In this document: positions 25,028 to 31,347 of the stretch, one piece after another
How positions within the stretch are numbered: position 1 is the first letter of the stretch
How the letters are laid out: each line of letters begins with the position of its first letter
DNA from: Oscillospiraceae bacterium
GTDB taxonomy: Bacteria > Bacillota > Clostridia > Oscillospirales > Acutalibacteraceae
Assembly (NCBI GenBank): GCA_015066365.1
Contig: SVON01000012.1
Span: forward strand, 1-48,212
Reading direction: 5' to 3'
DNA length: 48,212 nucleotides
Notes under the pieces: model-generated
Told to the model about the DNA's origin: nothing
Database searches by the model: none
What the model saw: the letters and a program-made list of their open reading frames with translations, nothing else
Made by a program: the position numbers and the translations under genes

Positions 25028-25151
25028 GTTTGCGAGGGTGGGAGAGGGTGTGATTCGTGGACATTCGCCTGTGGCGAAGTCCCTGAGTTGCTCTCCTACA
25101 GCCCCTATAACAGGTAGCGGGGTGGAGCAACATCGTCGGCTCAGCGCAAAC
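25028..25151. ncRNA. Structured intergenic RNA candidate with closing stem and pseudoknot
   Basis: A 124-base gene-free stretch folds on itself: GTTTGCG (25028-25034) pairs with CGCAAAC (25145-25151); GGAC-TTCGCC (25059-25069) with GGCGAA-GTCC (25073-25082); CTGAG-TTGCTC (25083-25093) with GAGCAA (25125-25130) and CTCAG (25140-25144). Inside, CTAC (25096) with GTAG (25114) and CCCC (25102) with GGGG (25119) cross, forming a pseudoknot. Terminators flank it on both sides, so orientation is uncertain. The piece GCGGGGTGGAGCA..TCGTCGG resembles part of an initiator tRNA, so a tRNA-derived origin is possible. Confidence 0.5.
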
Positions 25152-25152
25152 T

Positions 25153-25190
25153 AAGAAAAAAGCCCACCCCAAAGGGTGAGCTTTTTTCTT
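25153..25190. terminator. Bidirectional terminator
   Basis: Stem AAGAAAAAAGC.CACCC / GGGTG.GCTTTTTTCTT around a 4-base loop, with T-runs in both directions; it follows the structured RNA on the plus strand. Confidence 0.85.
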
Positions 25191-25254
25191 GGGACCGACA
25201 CTCAAAATGAAACCGGACTAAAACCTGATTTTTTTAATTGATATATACATTAAA

Positions 25255-25614
25255 CTATTTAGTAAGTTCTTCGGCTTTTTCTCTTGCAACAGATGAAATA
25301 TACTTAAAGTTGTTGACACACGCAACATCATTACATAAAGAAAACAATTCTTTTTTTCCAGCATCTGTAATGGACCAGTCGTTAAAAATGCCATTAACAA
25401 AAAAATTCTCTTGTGTTAGGTGTTTCCTTACAAAAGCAAAATCGTTTCTCCATACCAATTCGTTGCGATTATGTTTAGTTTCTAAATCTTTGTCAGATAG
25501 TTTTACCCAACCGTTCTCAACAATATTATCTAAAACAGCCGCTTTCGTTGCATTCGTTCCCAATTCATAAGAACTTAGAAGCAATAAAAACCTCTTTTCT
25601 TTTTCTAAAGTCAT
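25255..25614 (-). CDS. Orphan Mrr N-terminal-like winged-helix protein
   Basis: A 119-residue AT-rich gene. The segment ELVWRNDFAFVRKHLTQENF followed by WSITDAGKKE looks like the winged-helix N-terminal domain of Mrr-type restriction endonucleases (W-x2-DI-x-WAR...WxLTxxG), but the nuclease domain (D-QxK type) is absent and no methyltransferase is nearby. It may be a stand-alone DNA-binding protein or a remnant. Codon use differs strongly from the GC-rich neighbours, suggesting transfer. A GGAAG site nine bases upstream supports the ATG at 25614. Confidence 0.65.
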   Translation of the reverse strand: MTLEKEKRFLLLLSSYELGTNATKAAVLDNIVENGWVKLSDKDLETKHNRNELVWRNDFAFVRKHLTQENFFVNGIFNDWSITDAGKKELFSLCNDVACVNNFKYISSVAREKAEELTK

Positions 25615-25667
25615 ATCATAACACTTCCTTCATTTTTGTAATATTATAGCATAAAAAAATAAAAAAT

Positions 25668-25854
25668 CAACGGCTTGCCGTTGTATATCATCAATTCCGC
25701 AAGGAATTGCATATCATCAAAACGAAGTTTTGTATATCATCAAGCCGACAGTTTTTGATACACACCTAAAGGTGTGATGAGATACAAATGCGGCTCACCG
25801 CATTTGATGATATACACGCTAAAGCGTGATCATATACCAAGCCTGTCGGCTTGG
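25668..25854. repeat. Array of short hairpins with mirror-image spacers
   Basis: Seven perfect small hairpins of different sequence: CAACGGC (25668), CAATTCC (25692), CAAAAC (25718), CACACC (25761), AAATGCGG (25786), CACGCT (25815), CCAAGCC (25837), each followed by its complement. Left-half spacers read TATATCATCA (25684, 25733 and a near copy at 25710); right-half spacers read as its reverse complement (GATGATATAC at 25806, near copies at 25777 and 25829). CAAGCCGACAG (25741-25751) can also pair with 25843-25853. No ORF. Related palindromic elements are, from memory, dispersed in gut Clostridia; the role is unknown. Confidence 0.8.
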
Positions 25855-25856
25855 AT

Positions 25857-25892
25857 AAAAAAATCCAAGTCCCAAAAGGACTTGGATTTTTT
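25857..25892. terminator. Terminator after tRNA-Thr
   Basis: A 16-bp stem AAAAAAATCCAAGTCC / GGACTTGGATTTTTTT with a 5-base loop, immediately after the CCA end of tRNA-Thr on the minus strand. Confidence 0.9.
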
Positions 25893-25968
25893 TGGAGCTA
25901 CTGACCCGATTCGAACGGGCGACCTGCTCATTACGAGTGAGCTGCTCTACCAGCTGAGCCACAGTAGC
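25893..25968 (-). tRNA. tRNA-Thr (anticodon CGT)
   Basis: 76 bases on the minus strand with acceptor stem GCTACTG/CAGTAGC, D-stem GCTC/GAGC, anticodon loop CTCGTAA (CGT, codon ACG), a TTCGAAT T-loop and an encoded CCA end. Promoter at 25984-26012. Confidence 0.97.
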
Positions 25969-25983
25969 ATTTTGAACAGACCT

Positions 25984-26012
25984 AGTATAGCAAGTTTCCC
26001 CCTGCTCGTCAA
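25984..26012 (-). promoter_or_regulatory. tRNA-Thr promoter
   Basis: TTGACG (26007-26012) and TATACT (25984-25989) on the minus strand, spacer 17 bp. Confidence 0.8.
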
Positions 26013-26074
26013 GAGGAATTTACCGCTGAATAAAACTACACCCAAAAAATCTTGCAAAAAAGCAAAAATTTCCC

Positions 26075-26103
26075 TTGACAAAGGGGGTTCCCTATGGTAT
26101 AGT
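26075..26103 (+). promoter_or_regulatory. tRNA-Tyr promoter
   Basis: TTGACA (26075-26080) and TATAGT (26098-26103), spacer 17 bp, ending about 16 bases before the tRNA. Confidence 0.85.
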
Positions 26104-26119
26104 GGTTGTCGTTGGATTT

Positions 26120-26204
26120 GGGAGAGTTCCCGAGTGGCCAAAGGGGACAGACTGTAAATCTGCTGGCTTCGCCTTCGGTGGTTCGAATCCACCCTCTCCC
26201 ACCA
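26120..26204 (+). tRNA. tRNA-Tyr (anticodon GTA)
   Basis: 85 bases with acceptor stem GGGAGAG/CTCTCCC, anticodon loop CTGTAAA (GTA), the long class II variable arm (GCTGGCTTCGCCTTC region), a TTCGAAT T-loop and an encoded CCA. Confidence 0.97.
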
Positions 26205-26207
26205 AGT

Positions 26208-26239
26208 AAAACGCCTCGTGCTTTTGCACGAGGCGTTTT
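26208..26239 (+). terminator. Terminator after tRNA-Tyr
   Basis: A 14-bp stem AAAACGCCTCGTGC / GCACGAGGCGTTTT with a TTTT loop. Confidence 0.9.
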
Positions 26240-26261
26240 GCTTTATGCGCGGAGGGTAGTA

Positions 26262-26336
26262 AGCAGAAACGCAACGCATTTTTGCATCGCAAAAATGCAG
26301 GTGGTTGCAAACTTTTTCGGTTTCGCCGCAGGCGAA
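26262..26336. repeat. Two short palindromes between tRNA-Tyr and the HTH gene
   Basis: GCATTTTTGC / GCAAAAATGC near 26277-26298 and TTTCGCC/GGCGAAA near 26322-26338 form small hairpins similar in style to the array at 25668-25854. No gene is seen in this stretch. Confidence 0.5.
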
Positions 26337-26359
26337 ATGGCGGTTGCCCGGCCCGCAAA

Positions 26360-26396
26360 AAAAAGCAAAACCACCCGGCTCACAATGAGTCGGGTG
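26360..26396 (-). terminator. Terminator of the third HTH gene
   Basis: Stem CACCCG.CTC / GAG.CGGGTG (26372-26396) directly after the stop codon, followed by GTTTTGCTTTTTTTT on the minus strand. Confidence 0.85.
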
Positions 26397-26397
26397 A

Positions 26398-26601
26398 TCA
26401 TTCTTTCACAAATTCAATAATCTCGCTGACGCCACAGTCCAGAGCGGTACAGATACGTTCTAGCACAAATCCGTCGTAACGCTTAACACGATTTTTATAG
26501 TAATTGTCAATAATCTGATACTGAATGCCCGTGCGCTTTGCCAGCTCATAGCGGCTAACACCGCGCCTCTCTAAGGCCGTATCCAAACAAATGCGGATCA
26601 T
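26398..26601 (-). CDS. Small XRE/Cro-type HTH regulator
   Basis: A 67-residue HTH_26-like protein: LDTALERRGVSRYELAKRTG, IQYQIIDNYYKNR recognition helix, then VLERICTALDCGVSEIIEF. The start at 26601 follows AGAAGGGG; the longer ORF form lacks a ribosome-binding site. It is divergent from a 54-residue membrane peptide (26706-26870) with overlapping -35 elements and a dyad over its own -10, so it probably represses both. Confidence 0.88.
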   Translation of the reverse strand: MIRICLDTALERRGVSRYELAKRTGIQYQIIDNYYKNRVKRYDGFVLERICTALDCGVSEIIEFVKE

Positions 26602-26621
26602 GAGACCACCCCTTCTATTTT

Positions 26622-26639
26622 TATATCTTAGTAGATATA
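26622..26639. promoter_or_regulatory. Dyad operator over the HTH promoter
   Basis: TATATCT-TAGT-AGATATA is a perfect 7-bp inverted repeat covering the -10 of the leftward HTH gene. A looser copy lies over the rightward -10 (about 26668-26690). Confidence 0.6.
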
Positions 26640-26653
26640 TATTCACTTGACAA
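26625..26653 (-). promoter_or_regulatory. Promoter of the HTH gene at 26398-26601
   Basis: TTGTCA (26648-26653) and TAAGAT (26625-26630) on the minus strand, spacer 17 bp. The -35 shares bases with the divergent promoter. Confidence 0.75.
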
Positions 26654-26675
26654 TTCACCTATTCGAATATATACT
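26647..26675 (+). promoter_or_regulatory. Promoter of the 54-residue membrane peptide
   Basis: TTGACA (26647-26652) and TATACT (26670-26675), spacer 17 bp; the -35 overlaps the -35 of the divergent HTH promoter, so the two promoters must compete or be co-regulated. Confidence 0.8.
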
Positions 26676-26705
26676 TATATAAAGATATACAAGGAGGTGA
26701 AAACT

Positions 26706-26870
26706 ATGCAGGTTTTAGGTTTTATTTTATTGATTGCCGGTGCTATCGCTGCTTTTTATGGTAGAGTGAAAGGTATCGAGAAGTTTTTTCTCTACGGTGG
26801 CATCGCCTCTATAATCGGCGGCGTCTTGTGGGTATTTCCTTTCTTGAGACTAACCATGGCTTTCTTCTAA
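26706..26870 (+). CDS. 54-residue two-helix membrane peptide
   Basis: A short ORF below usual gene-calling size. It has an excellent ribosome-binding site (AAGGAGGTGA, seven bases before the ATG), a consensus promoter and a strong terminator. The product has a hydrophobic helix VLGFILLIAGAIAAFY (residues 3-18), a short polar turn GRVKGIEK, and a second hydrophobic stretch to the end. No cysteines. It could be a membrane-active small toxin, an immunity peptide or a small regulatory membrane protein; the divergent HTH suggests tight repression. Not recognised as a named family. Confidence 0.75.
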   Translation: MQVLGFILLIAGAIAAFYGRVKGIEKFFLYGGIASIIGGVLWVFPFLRLTMAFF

Positions 26871-26894
26871 ATTCTAACAAAAGCAGTCACAGTT

Positions 26895-26928
26895 CCCCCA
26901 CCCATCCCCGGGTGGGGGTTTTCTTTTT
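26895..26928 (+). terminator. Terminator of the membrane peptide gene
   Basis: Stem CCCCCACCC / GGGTGGGGG with a 6-base loop and TTTTCTTTTT. Confidence 0.92.
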
Positions 26929-26929
26929 C

Positions 26930-26948
26930 GGGCGAACACAGTTCGCCC
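26930..26948. repeat. GGGCGAAC palindrome
   Basis: GGGCGAAC-ACA-GTTCGCCC followed by CTACGGG. From memory a similar palindrome is dispersed in many gut Firmicutes; only one copy is in this window. No coding content between 26929 and 26996. Confidence 0.5.
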
Positions 26949-26996
26949 CTACGGGATCTAACCGGTGTTAATCCAATATCGGTTCCGCTAGCCCCC

Positions 26997-27025
26997 TTGC
27001 TCTTTTCGGCAAACTGTGCTATACT
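26997..27025 (+). promoter_or_regulatory. Promoter of the HAD phosphatase gene
   Basis: TTGCTC (26997-27002) and TATACT (27020-27025), spacer 17 bp. Confidence 0.75.
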
Positions 27026-27055
27026 AACCCCATCAAACCAAAGGAGGTGGCACTT

Positions 27056-27826
27056 ATGCGCCTGATCGCCACCGATTACGACGGTACCCTCAACCACGGG
27101 GGGATCAACGAGGAAAAACTGGATGCCATCCGCCGCTGGCGTGCCGCCGGCAACCTGTTCGGCGTCATCTCCGGCCGAGGCCCGGATTTTCTGCCCACCC
27201 TGCAGGAGCAGTTGGGGGACAACTTCGATTTTCTGGTCTCCTGCAACGGCGGCATCGCCACCGACAGCCGGGGCAACCACCTGTTTTGCCACCAATGCAC
27301 CAACGTGGACGTCAAAGCCTTTGTGGCAGACCTCTTCGGTTGGGGCGCCCACACGCTGTACGTCAACTACGAGGACCAATGCGTCCTGCTGGGCACCAAG
27401 GACTGCCGGGAGCCTTACGACTATATCCCCCCGGAGCAACTGCCCCCCATCGCTGCCTTTACCAAGATGGCGACCTTCTTCGCCACCCCGGAGGAGGCCG
27501 AGACTATGGCCGCCAAGATCCGCGCAACCTACGGCGACAAGGTGAACCCGCTCCAAAACTGGTGGTGCGTGGACATCGCCCCCTATGGGGTGGACAAGGC
27601 TACCGGCATTCGGGAGCTGTGCGCCCACTATGGTGTGGCGGAGGGGGACGTAATCGCGGTGGGGGATAACCTCAACGACGTGGCGATGATCGAGGCTTTT
27701 TACAGCTACGCTATGGAGCACGGCAACGAGGGACTGAAACAGAAAGCCACCCACGTCACCGCTAGCGTGACCGACCTAATTCTCAAGGAGCTGGAAGAAT
27801 ACTATGAAACTAGGCATCTATTCTGA
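27056..27826 (+). CDS. HAD family (Cof-type) phosphatase
   Basis: Cytosolic phosphatase of 256 residues, Cof/HAD-IIB type; these dephosphorylate sugar phosphates, nucleotides or similar small substrates. Motif I is ATDYDGTL (nucleophile D9, acid D11), motif II ISGRG, and motif IV GDNLNDVAMI. The ATG at 27056 is eight bases after AAAGGAGG and is preferred to the GTG at 27047. The end overlaps the following metallophosphoesterase by 23 bases, so the two are translationally linked. Confidence 0.92.
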   Translation: MRLIATDYDGTLNHGGINEEKLDAIRRWRAAGNLFGVISGRGPDFLPTLQEQLGDNFDFLVSCNGGIATDSRGNHLFCHQCTNVDVKAFVADLFGWGAHTLYVNYEDQCVLLGTKDCREPYDYIPPEQLPPIAAFTKMATFFATPEEAETMAAKIRATYGDKVNPLQNWWCVDIAPYGVDKATGIRELCAHYGVAEGDVIAVGDNLNDVAMIEAFYSYAMEHGNEGLKQKATHVTASVTDLILKELEEYYETRHLF

Positions 27827-28496
27827 CCCCCACTATTCCTCTCAGGAGCTCACCGGCGGCAACCGGTACAACCACCGTAGCCTAGAGAAAATGCGCGCCG
27901 CCTATCGGGATTTTGAGACCGCCGGGTGCGACCTCATCCTTTGCTTGGGCGACCTGACCGACACCGAGACCACCAAAGAACAGGAGCAGGCCAATATGAA
28001 AGAAATCGCCGCCCTGTTCGCCGCCTGCCCCATCCCCACGGTGGTGGTGATGGGCAACCACGACGCCTACGTGTTCGAGCCGGACGAGTTCTATACCCTC
28101 TTAGGCGGAGGGAACCCCCGGGATATCACCATAGGGGACAAAACGCTGTTGTTCCTCAACGCCAACCACAACCCCGACGGCACCCCCTATCACCCCCACG
28201 CCTTTCATTGGGATCAATGCTTTATCCCCACCGAGGGGTTGGCGGAACGGCTGGAAGCCGCCCAGGGGGAGGTCACCGTGTTCCTACACCAAAATCTGGA
28301 CGCCGCCTGCCCCGCCGACCACCGTCCCGTCAATGCCGACGCGGTGTGCCGCATTCTGGCGGAGAGTGGCAAGGTGAAAGCGGTGTACCAGGGTCACTTC
28401 CATTGGGGGGCAGACACCGTCACCGACGGCATCCACTACGTGACCCTGCCGGCCATGTGCTGTTACGAGGACACCCACAGAATGGTGGAACTGTAA
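27804..28496 (+). CDS. Metallophosphoesterase
   Basis: A 230-residue calcineurin-type phosphoesterase with dinuclear metal motifs: SDPH (residue 7 on), GDLTD (around 50), GNHD (around 84) and GHFHWG (around 199). The HQN segment supplies another ligand. Substrate unknown; pairing with an HAD phosphatase suggests a common nucleotide or phosphosugar pathway. It overlaps the HAD gene by 23 bases with only GGAAG as ribosome-binding site. Confidence 0.9.
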   Translation: MKLGIYSDPHYSSQELTGGNRYNHRSLEKMRAAYRDFETAGCDLILCLGDLTDTETTKEQEQANMKEIAALFAACPIPTVVVMGNHDAYVFEPDEFYTLLGGGNPRDITIGDKTLLFLNANHNPDGTPYHPHAFHWDQCFIPTEGLAERLEAAQGEVTVFLHQNLDAACPADHRPVNADAVCRILAESGKVKAVYQGHFHWGADTVTDGIHYVTLPAMCCYEDTHRMVEL

Positions 28497-28532
28497 CAAT
28501 AAAAAATCGGGGTCAAACGCCCTCGGTTTTTC

Positions 28533-28561
28533 TTGTCATCCCAAGAACTCTGTGCTATATT
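28533..28561 (+). promoter_or_regulatory. Promoter of the alpha/beta hydrolase gene
   Basis: TTGTCA (28533-28538) and TATATT (28556-28561), spacer 17 bp. Just upstream, an imperfect stem TCGGGG/CCCTCGG with T's (28505-28531) may end the preceding unit. Confidence 0.7.
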
Positions 28562-28602
28562 ATAAGAAATCATCCCCATATTCTACCAAGGAGTTGACCA
28601 AT

Positions 28603-29430
28603 ATGAGCGAATGGACCTATCCCCTATGGAACGACGAACAGACCGACTTTGTTTACAAGGTGACCCCCCAGCGGGAGCTGCAGCTGACTCTGGTACCCCC
28701 CAATAAAAAGGTGTACGACAAAGCCCCCCTGTACTTTGTCCTGCCCGGTGGCGGCTGGTACGTGGAGGAGCGTTTGGGTATGCTCAACTACGCCGGTGTG
28801 TCGGTCAAGGCACTGCTGGATGCGGGCTTCGCCTGCGTGGCGGCGGATTACCGCGTCACCCCGGAGGGGGTGTTCGTGGCGGATATCATCGAGGACTGCC
28901 TGGATGCGTTGCGCTTCTGCGCCCACCATGCCGACACCTGGGGCGTTGATGCTCACAAGATCTTTATCTCCGGTCACTCCGCCGGCGCCCATCTGGCGCT
29001 GATGACCGGCATGGTCAAGGAGGGCTTCCGGTCGGAAAGCTCCTATACCGACCCCTATACCGTCCGGGCCATCGCCCCCATGAGCCCCATCACCGACCTG
29101 AGCGATGAGGAGGCCATGCGGTTTGACCACGGCTATCTCTTCAAAAACCCCGAGGACGAGGCAGAGAAGATGCGGGTCAGCCCCATCACCTACGCCGGCG
29201 CCGACACCCCCGACACCCTGCTCATCGCCGGCACCAGCGACTATCACGTGCTGCCCCGCCACTCAGAAAAGCTGTACGATAAGCTGGTGGCGGCCGGAGC
29301 CAACACCCGGCTGATGTATTCCATCGCCGGCGGTCACGGATTTGAGGCCATGCACTACGGTGTCGAGCCTCAGCCCGGTATGCCCGGCGTGCAGGAGGAG
29401 ATCACCAAGTTCATTCTGGAACGCGTATAA
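28603..29430 (+). CDS. Alpha/beta hydrolase (esterase/lipase type)
   Basis: A 275-residue cytosolic esterase-like protein. Oxyanion motif LPGGGWYVEE (around 48), nucleophile elbow GHSAGAHL (Ser around 127), catalytic Asp candidate in GTSDYHVLP and His in GGHGFEA near the C terminus. It resembles the BD-FAE/acetyl esterase group acting on small esters or sugar acetates. Start set by AAGGAG ten bases before ATG 28603. Monocistronic, between its own promoter and terminator. Confidence 0.9.
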   Translation: MSEWTYPLWNDEQTDFVYKVTPQRELQLTLVPPNKKVYDKAPLYFVLPGGGWYVEERLGMLNYAGVSVKALLDAGFACVAADYRVTPEGVFVADIIEDCLDALRFCAHHADTWGVDAHKIFISGHSAGAHLALMTGMVKEGFRSESSYTDPYTVRAIAPMSPITDLSDEEAMRFDHGYLFKNPEDEAEKMRVSPITYAGADTPDTLLIAGTSDYHVLPRHSEKLYDKLVAAGANTRLMYSIAGGHGFEAMHYGVEPQPGMPGVQEEITKFILERV

Positions 29431-29440
29431 ACGGCAAACA

Positions 29441-29468
29441 AAAGAGCCACCCGGTCGGGTGGCTCTTT
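29441..29468. terminator. Bidirectional terminator
   Basis: A 12-bp stem AAAGAGCCACCC / GGGTGGCTCTTT with a 4-base loop between convergent genes. Confidence 0.92.
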
Positions 29469-29472
29469 TTGC

Positions 29473-30642
29473 TTATTCTTTCGGCTGATATTCCGCCACC
29501 AGATCCTCGATCATCTGAGGCATCCCCTGGGGGTAGTGACGGGTCTTCCATTTATAGGTGCGTTCATAGCTGCCGGTGGGGGCGGTATAGGTCTCCTTTT
29601 CCACATTGCCGTGGCGGTCGTAGGTATAGGTGTATTTCTCGGTGGTATCCTTCCTCTCGGTGCCGGTCGCATACGCCGGAGCGTACCGACTCTGCCGCTG
29701 ATAGGTGACGCACAGCGCTTTTTTGTTGTACTTAAAGGTCTCGGTGAAAACACCCTTATAGGTCTCTTGCACCCGCTTGGTCAGCAGGCCTTTTCCGTTA
29801 TATTCCAAGGTGGTCTTTTGCTGTTCTCCGGTGGCATCCACCACCAGGGTTTCGGTCAGTTGACCAATCTCGTTGTAGGTGTTGGTGATCTTTCGTCCGT
29901 CGGCATAGACCGCCTGCTCCAGCAGCCCTTTCTGGTCGTAGATATAGCTTTCCGTCAGCTTGCCGTTTATCGACACCGTGTGCAGCCGTTCGTTGATGCC
30001 ATAGTGCCGGATCGTCTTGGCCCCCTGATCGGTGGTGATTATCTCGGTGGTGCGCTGACCCTCGCTGTCATAGACGTACTCGGTGCGCTCCCAGGAGCCA
30101 TCCCCCTGCACACAGAAAGCGGTGCTACACCGGCCCTCCGGCCCGTAGGTATAGGTGGTCTGGTGGAAGGTGTTCTCATCGCCCACCGTCCGGGAACTGG
30201 TCAGGTGCCCCAGCTCGTTATAGAAGTTCTGCACCGTGGTCTGGGGGCGGGTCTCCTCCCCCATCACCAGATCCATGGTCAGCATCTGACCGGCCTCGGT
30301 ATAGGTATAGCTGGTGGTGGACAGAATGATCTCGTTTTTTGTCAATTCCGCCTTCACCAGGCACCCCTTACGGTTGTAGGCGTAGCTTTGCAGTTCGGTG
30401 GTGCCGTCCGGATAGGTGGTGTTCACCCGGCTGGGCACGAAATACAGTTCCCCCAGCAGTTTCTGCGCCTCTGGGTTGTCCTCCAACCGCTCCAGGTGGG
30501 AGCGAGCCATCTCATAATCGCCCTGCTCCATCGCGGTCATAGCCGCATCGTACACGTCCCGGGGCTTGTATCCCACAAAGGATACCGCCACCACCGCGGC
30601 GGCCAACAGCACCGGAGCCACTACTCTCAGAATTTTCTTCAT
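29473..30642 (-). CDS. Membrane-anchored YD-repeat (RHS-like) protein
   Basis: A 389-residue protein with an N-terminal membrane helix (about residues 5-25), a TPR-like helical region (AMEQGDYEMARSHLERLED) and about ten YD-type repeats (TYTEAGQMLT, VYDSEGQRTT, IYDQKGLLEQ, TYNEIGQLTE, TYDRHGNVEK). It ends with RHYPQGMPQMIEDL. The start at 30642 follows GAGGTG. No toxin C-terminus or self-cleavage motif is seen, so it is not a classic RHS toxin. A lipoprotein paralogue lies at 31348-32724. Function unknown; extracytoplasmic. Confidence 0.8.
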   Translation of the reverse strand: MKKILRVVAPVLLAAAVVAVSFVGYKPRDVYDAAMTAMEQGDYEMARSHLERLEDNPEAQKLLGELYFVPSRVNTTYPDGTTELQSYAYNRKGCLVKAELTKNEIILSTTSYTYTEAGQMLTMDLVMGEETRPQTTVQNFYNELGHLTSSRTVGDENTFHQTTYTYGPEGRCSTAFCVQGDGSWERTEYVYDSEGQRTTEIITTDQGAKTIRHYGINERLHTVSINGKLTESYIYDQKGLLEQAVYADGRKITNTYNEIGQLTETLVVDATGEQQKTTLEYNGKGLLTKRVQETYKGVFTETFKYNKKALCVTYQRQSRYAPAYATGTERKDTTEKYTYTYDRHGNVEKETYTAPTGSYERTYKWKTRHYPQGMPQMIEDLVAEYQPKE

Positions 30643-30687
30643 ACACGAACACCTCGTTTGTGTGTTTTCACAAATCCATACGGGGTC

Positions 30688-30716
30688 AGTATAGCACACT
30701 TTCTCCCCAAATACAA
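30688..30716 (-). promoter_or_regulatory. Promoter of the membrane YD-repeat gene
   Basis: TTGTAT (30711-30716) and TATACT (30688-30693) on the minus strand, spacer 17 bp. Confidence 0.75.
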
Positions 30717-30724
30717 GGTTTTTG

Positions 30725-30754
30725 TGGACAAGCGCCCTGCGGGGATGGTATAAT
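30725..30754 (+). promoter_or_regulatory. Promoter of the nitroreductase gene
   Basis: TGGACA (30725-30730) and TATAAT (30749-30754), spacer 18 bp; back to back with the divergent YD-repeat promoter. Confidence 0.65.
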
Positions 30755-30776
30755 GGGTAAAAACGGAGGTGGCAGT

Positions 30777-31301
30777 ATGCGCTTTTTAGAGATTGCCCAG
30801 GCACGGTATTCCTGCCGAAAATACGACCCGGACCACCCGGTGGAGCCGGAAAAACTGGAGGCGGTGTTGGAGGCGACCCGCCTAGCCCCCTCCGCCTGCA
30901 ACGGTCAACCCTATCACCTGACGGTGTGCCGGGGCGAGGTGGCGAAAAAGGTAGCCAAGGCCACCGCCGGCATGGGTCTCAACGGCTTTGCCAAAGAGGC
31001 ACCGGTGGTGATCGTGATCTCCGAAATGCCCTACAACAAGACCGCCGCTCTGGGGTCCCGGATGAAGGGCAACGACTACCGCTCCATCGACATCGGCATC
31101 GCCGCAGCCTATCTCACCGCCGAGGCGGCGGCTCAGGGGCTGGGCACCTGCATTTTGGGGTGGCTGGACGACCAAAAGATTCGGGACGTCTGCCACCTGG
31201 AGCACCCGGTGCGGCTGGTGGTGACGGTAGGCTATCCTCTGGATACCGCCCGGGAGAAAAAGCGCAAAAAGAAAGATGATTTGGTCACCGAATTGGGATA
31301 A
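30777..31301 (+). CDS. Nitroreductase family protein
   Basis: A 174-residue FMN-dependent nitroreductase-fold oxidoreductase: ARYSCRKY near the N terminus (FMN phosphate binding), LAPSACNGQP, DIGIAAAYLTAEAAAQGLGTC and GYP near the end. Length is typical for the short subgroup. NAD(P)H-dependent reduction of nitro compounds or quinones is likely but the natural substrate is unknown. The start follows GGAGG. It lies between two YD-repeat genes but on the opposite strand. Confidence 0.92.
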   Translation: MRFLEIAQARYSCRKYDPDHPVEPEKLEAVLEATRLAPSACNGQPYHLTVCRGEVAKKVAKATAGMGLNGFAKEAPVVIVISEMPYNKTAALGSRMKGNDYRSIDIGIAAAYLTAEAAAQGLGTCILGWLDDQKIRDVCHLEHPVRLVVTVGYPLDTAREKKRKKKDDLVTELG

Positions 31302-31308
31302 AACGAAA

Positions 31309-31338
31309 CAGCCGACCCGGCGGGTCGGCTGCTTTTTT
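31309..31338 (+). terminator. Terminator after the nitroreductase gene
   Basis: A 10-bp stem CAGCCGACCC / GGGTCGGCTG with a 3-base loop and CTTTTTT. Confidence 0.9.
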
Positions 31339-31347
31339 ATTACTCTC

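Noticed and set aside
25028-25151. 6S RNA, SRP RNA or a tRNA
   Set aside because: No SRP GGAAGGAAGCAGCC-type tetraloop region, no long single hairpin with a central bubble as in 6S RNA, and only part of a tRNA-like sequence without an anticodon arm.
24750-25205. 151-residue minus-strand ORF
   Set aside because: It runs through two terminators, the structured RNA region and the HTH gene; no ribosome-binding site. The reading frame looks like a by-product of the structured RNA.
25255-25614. Restriction-modification system
   Set aside because: Only a winged-helix-like domain is present; no nuclease motif, methyltransferase or specificity subunit is nearby.
25668-25854. CRISPR array
   Set aside because: The repeated units are 10-base spacers and the variable parts are palindromes of 13-20 bases; no 24-37 base direct repeats and no cas genes are present.
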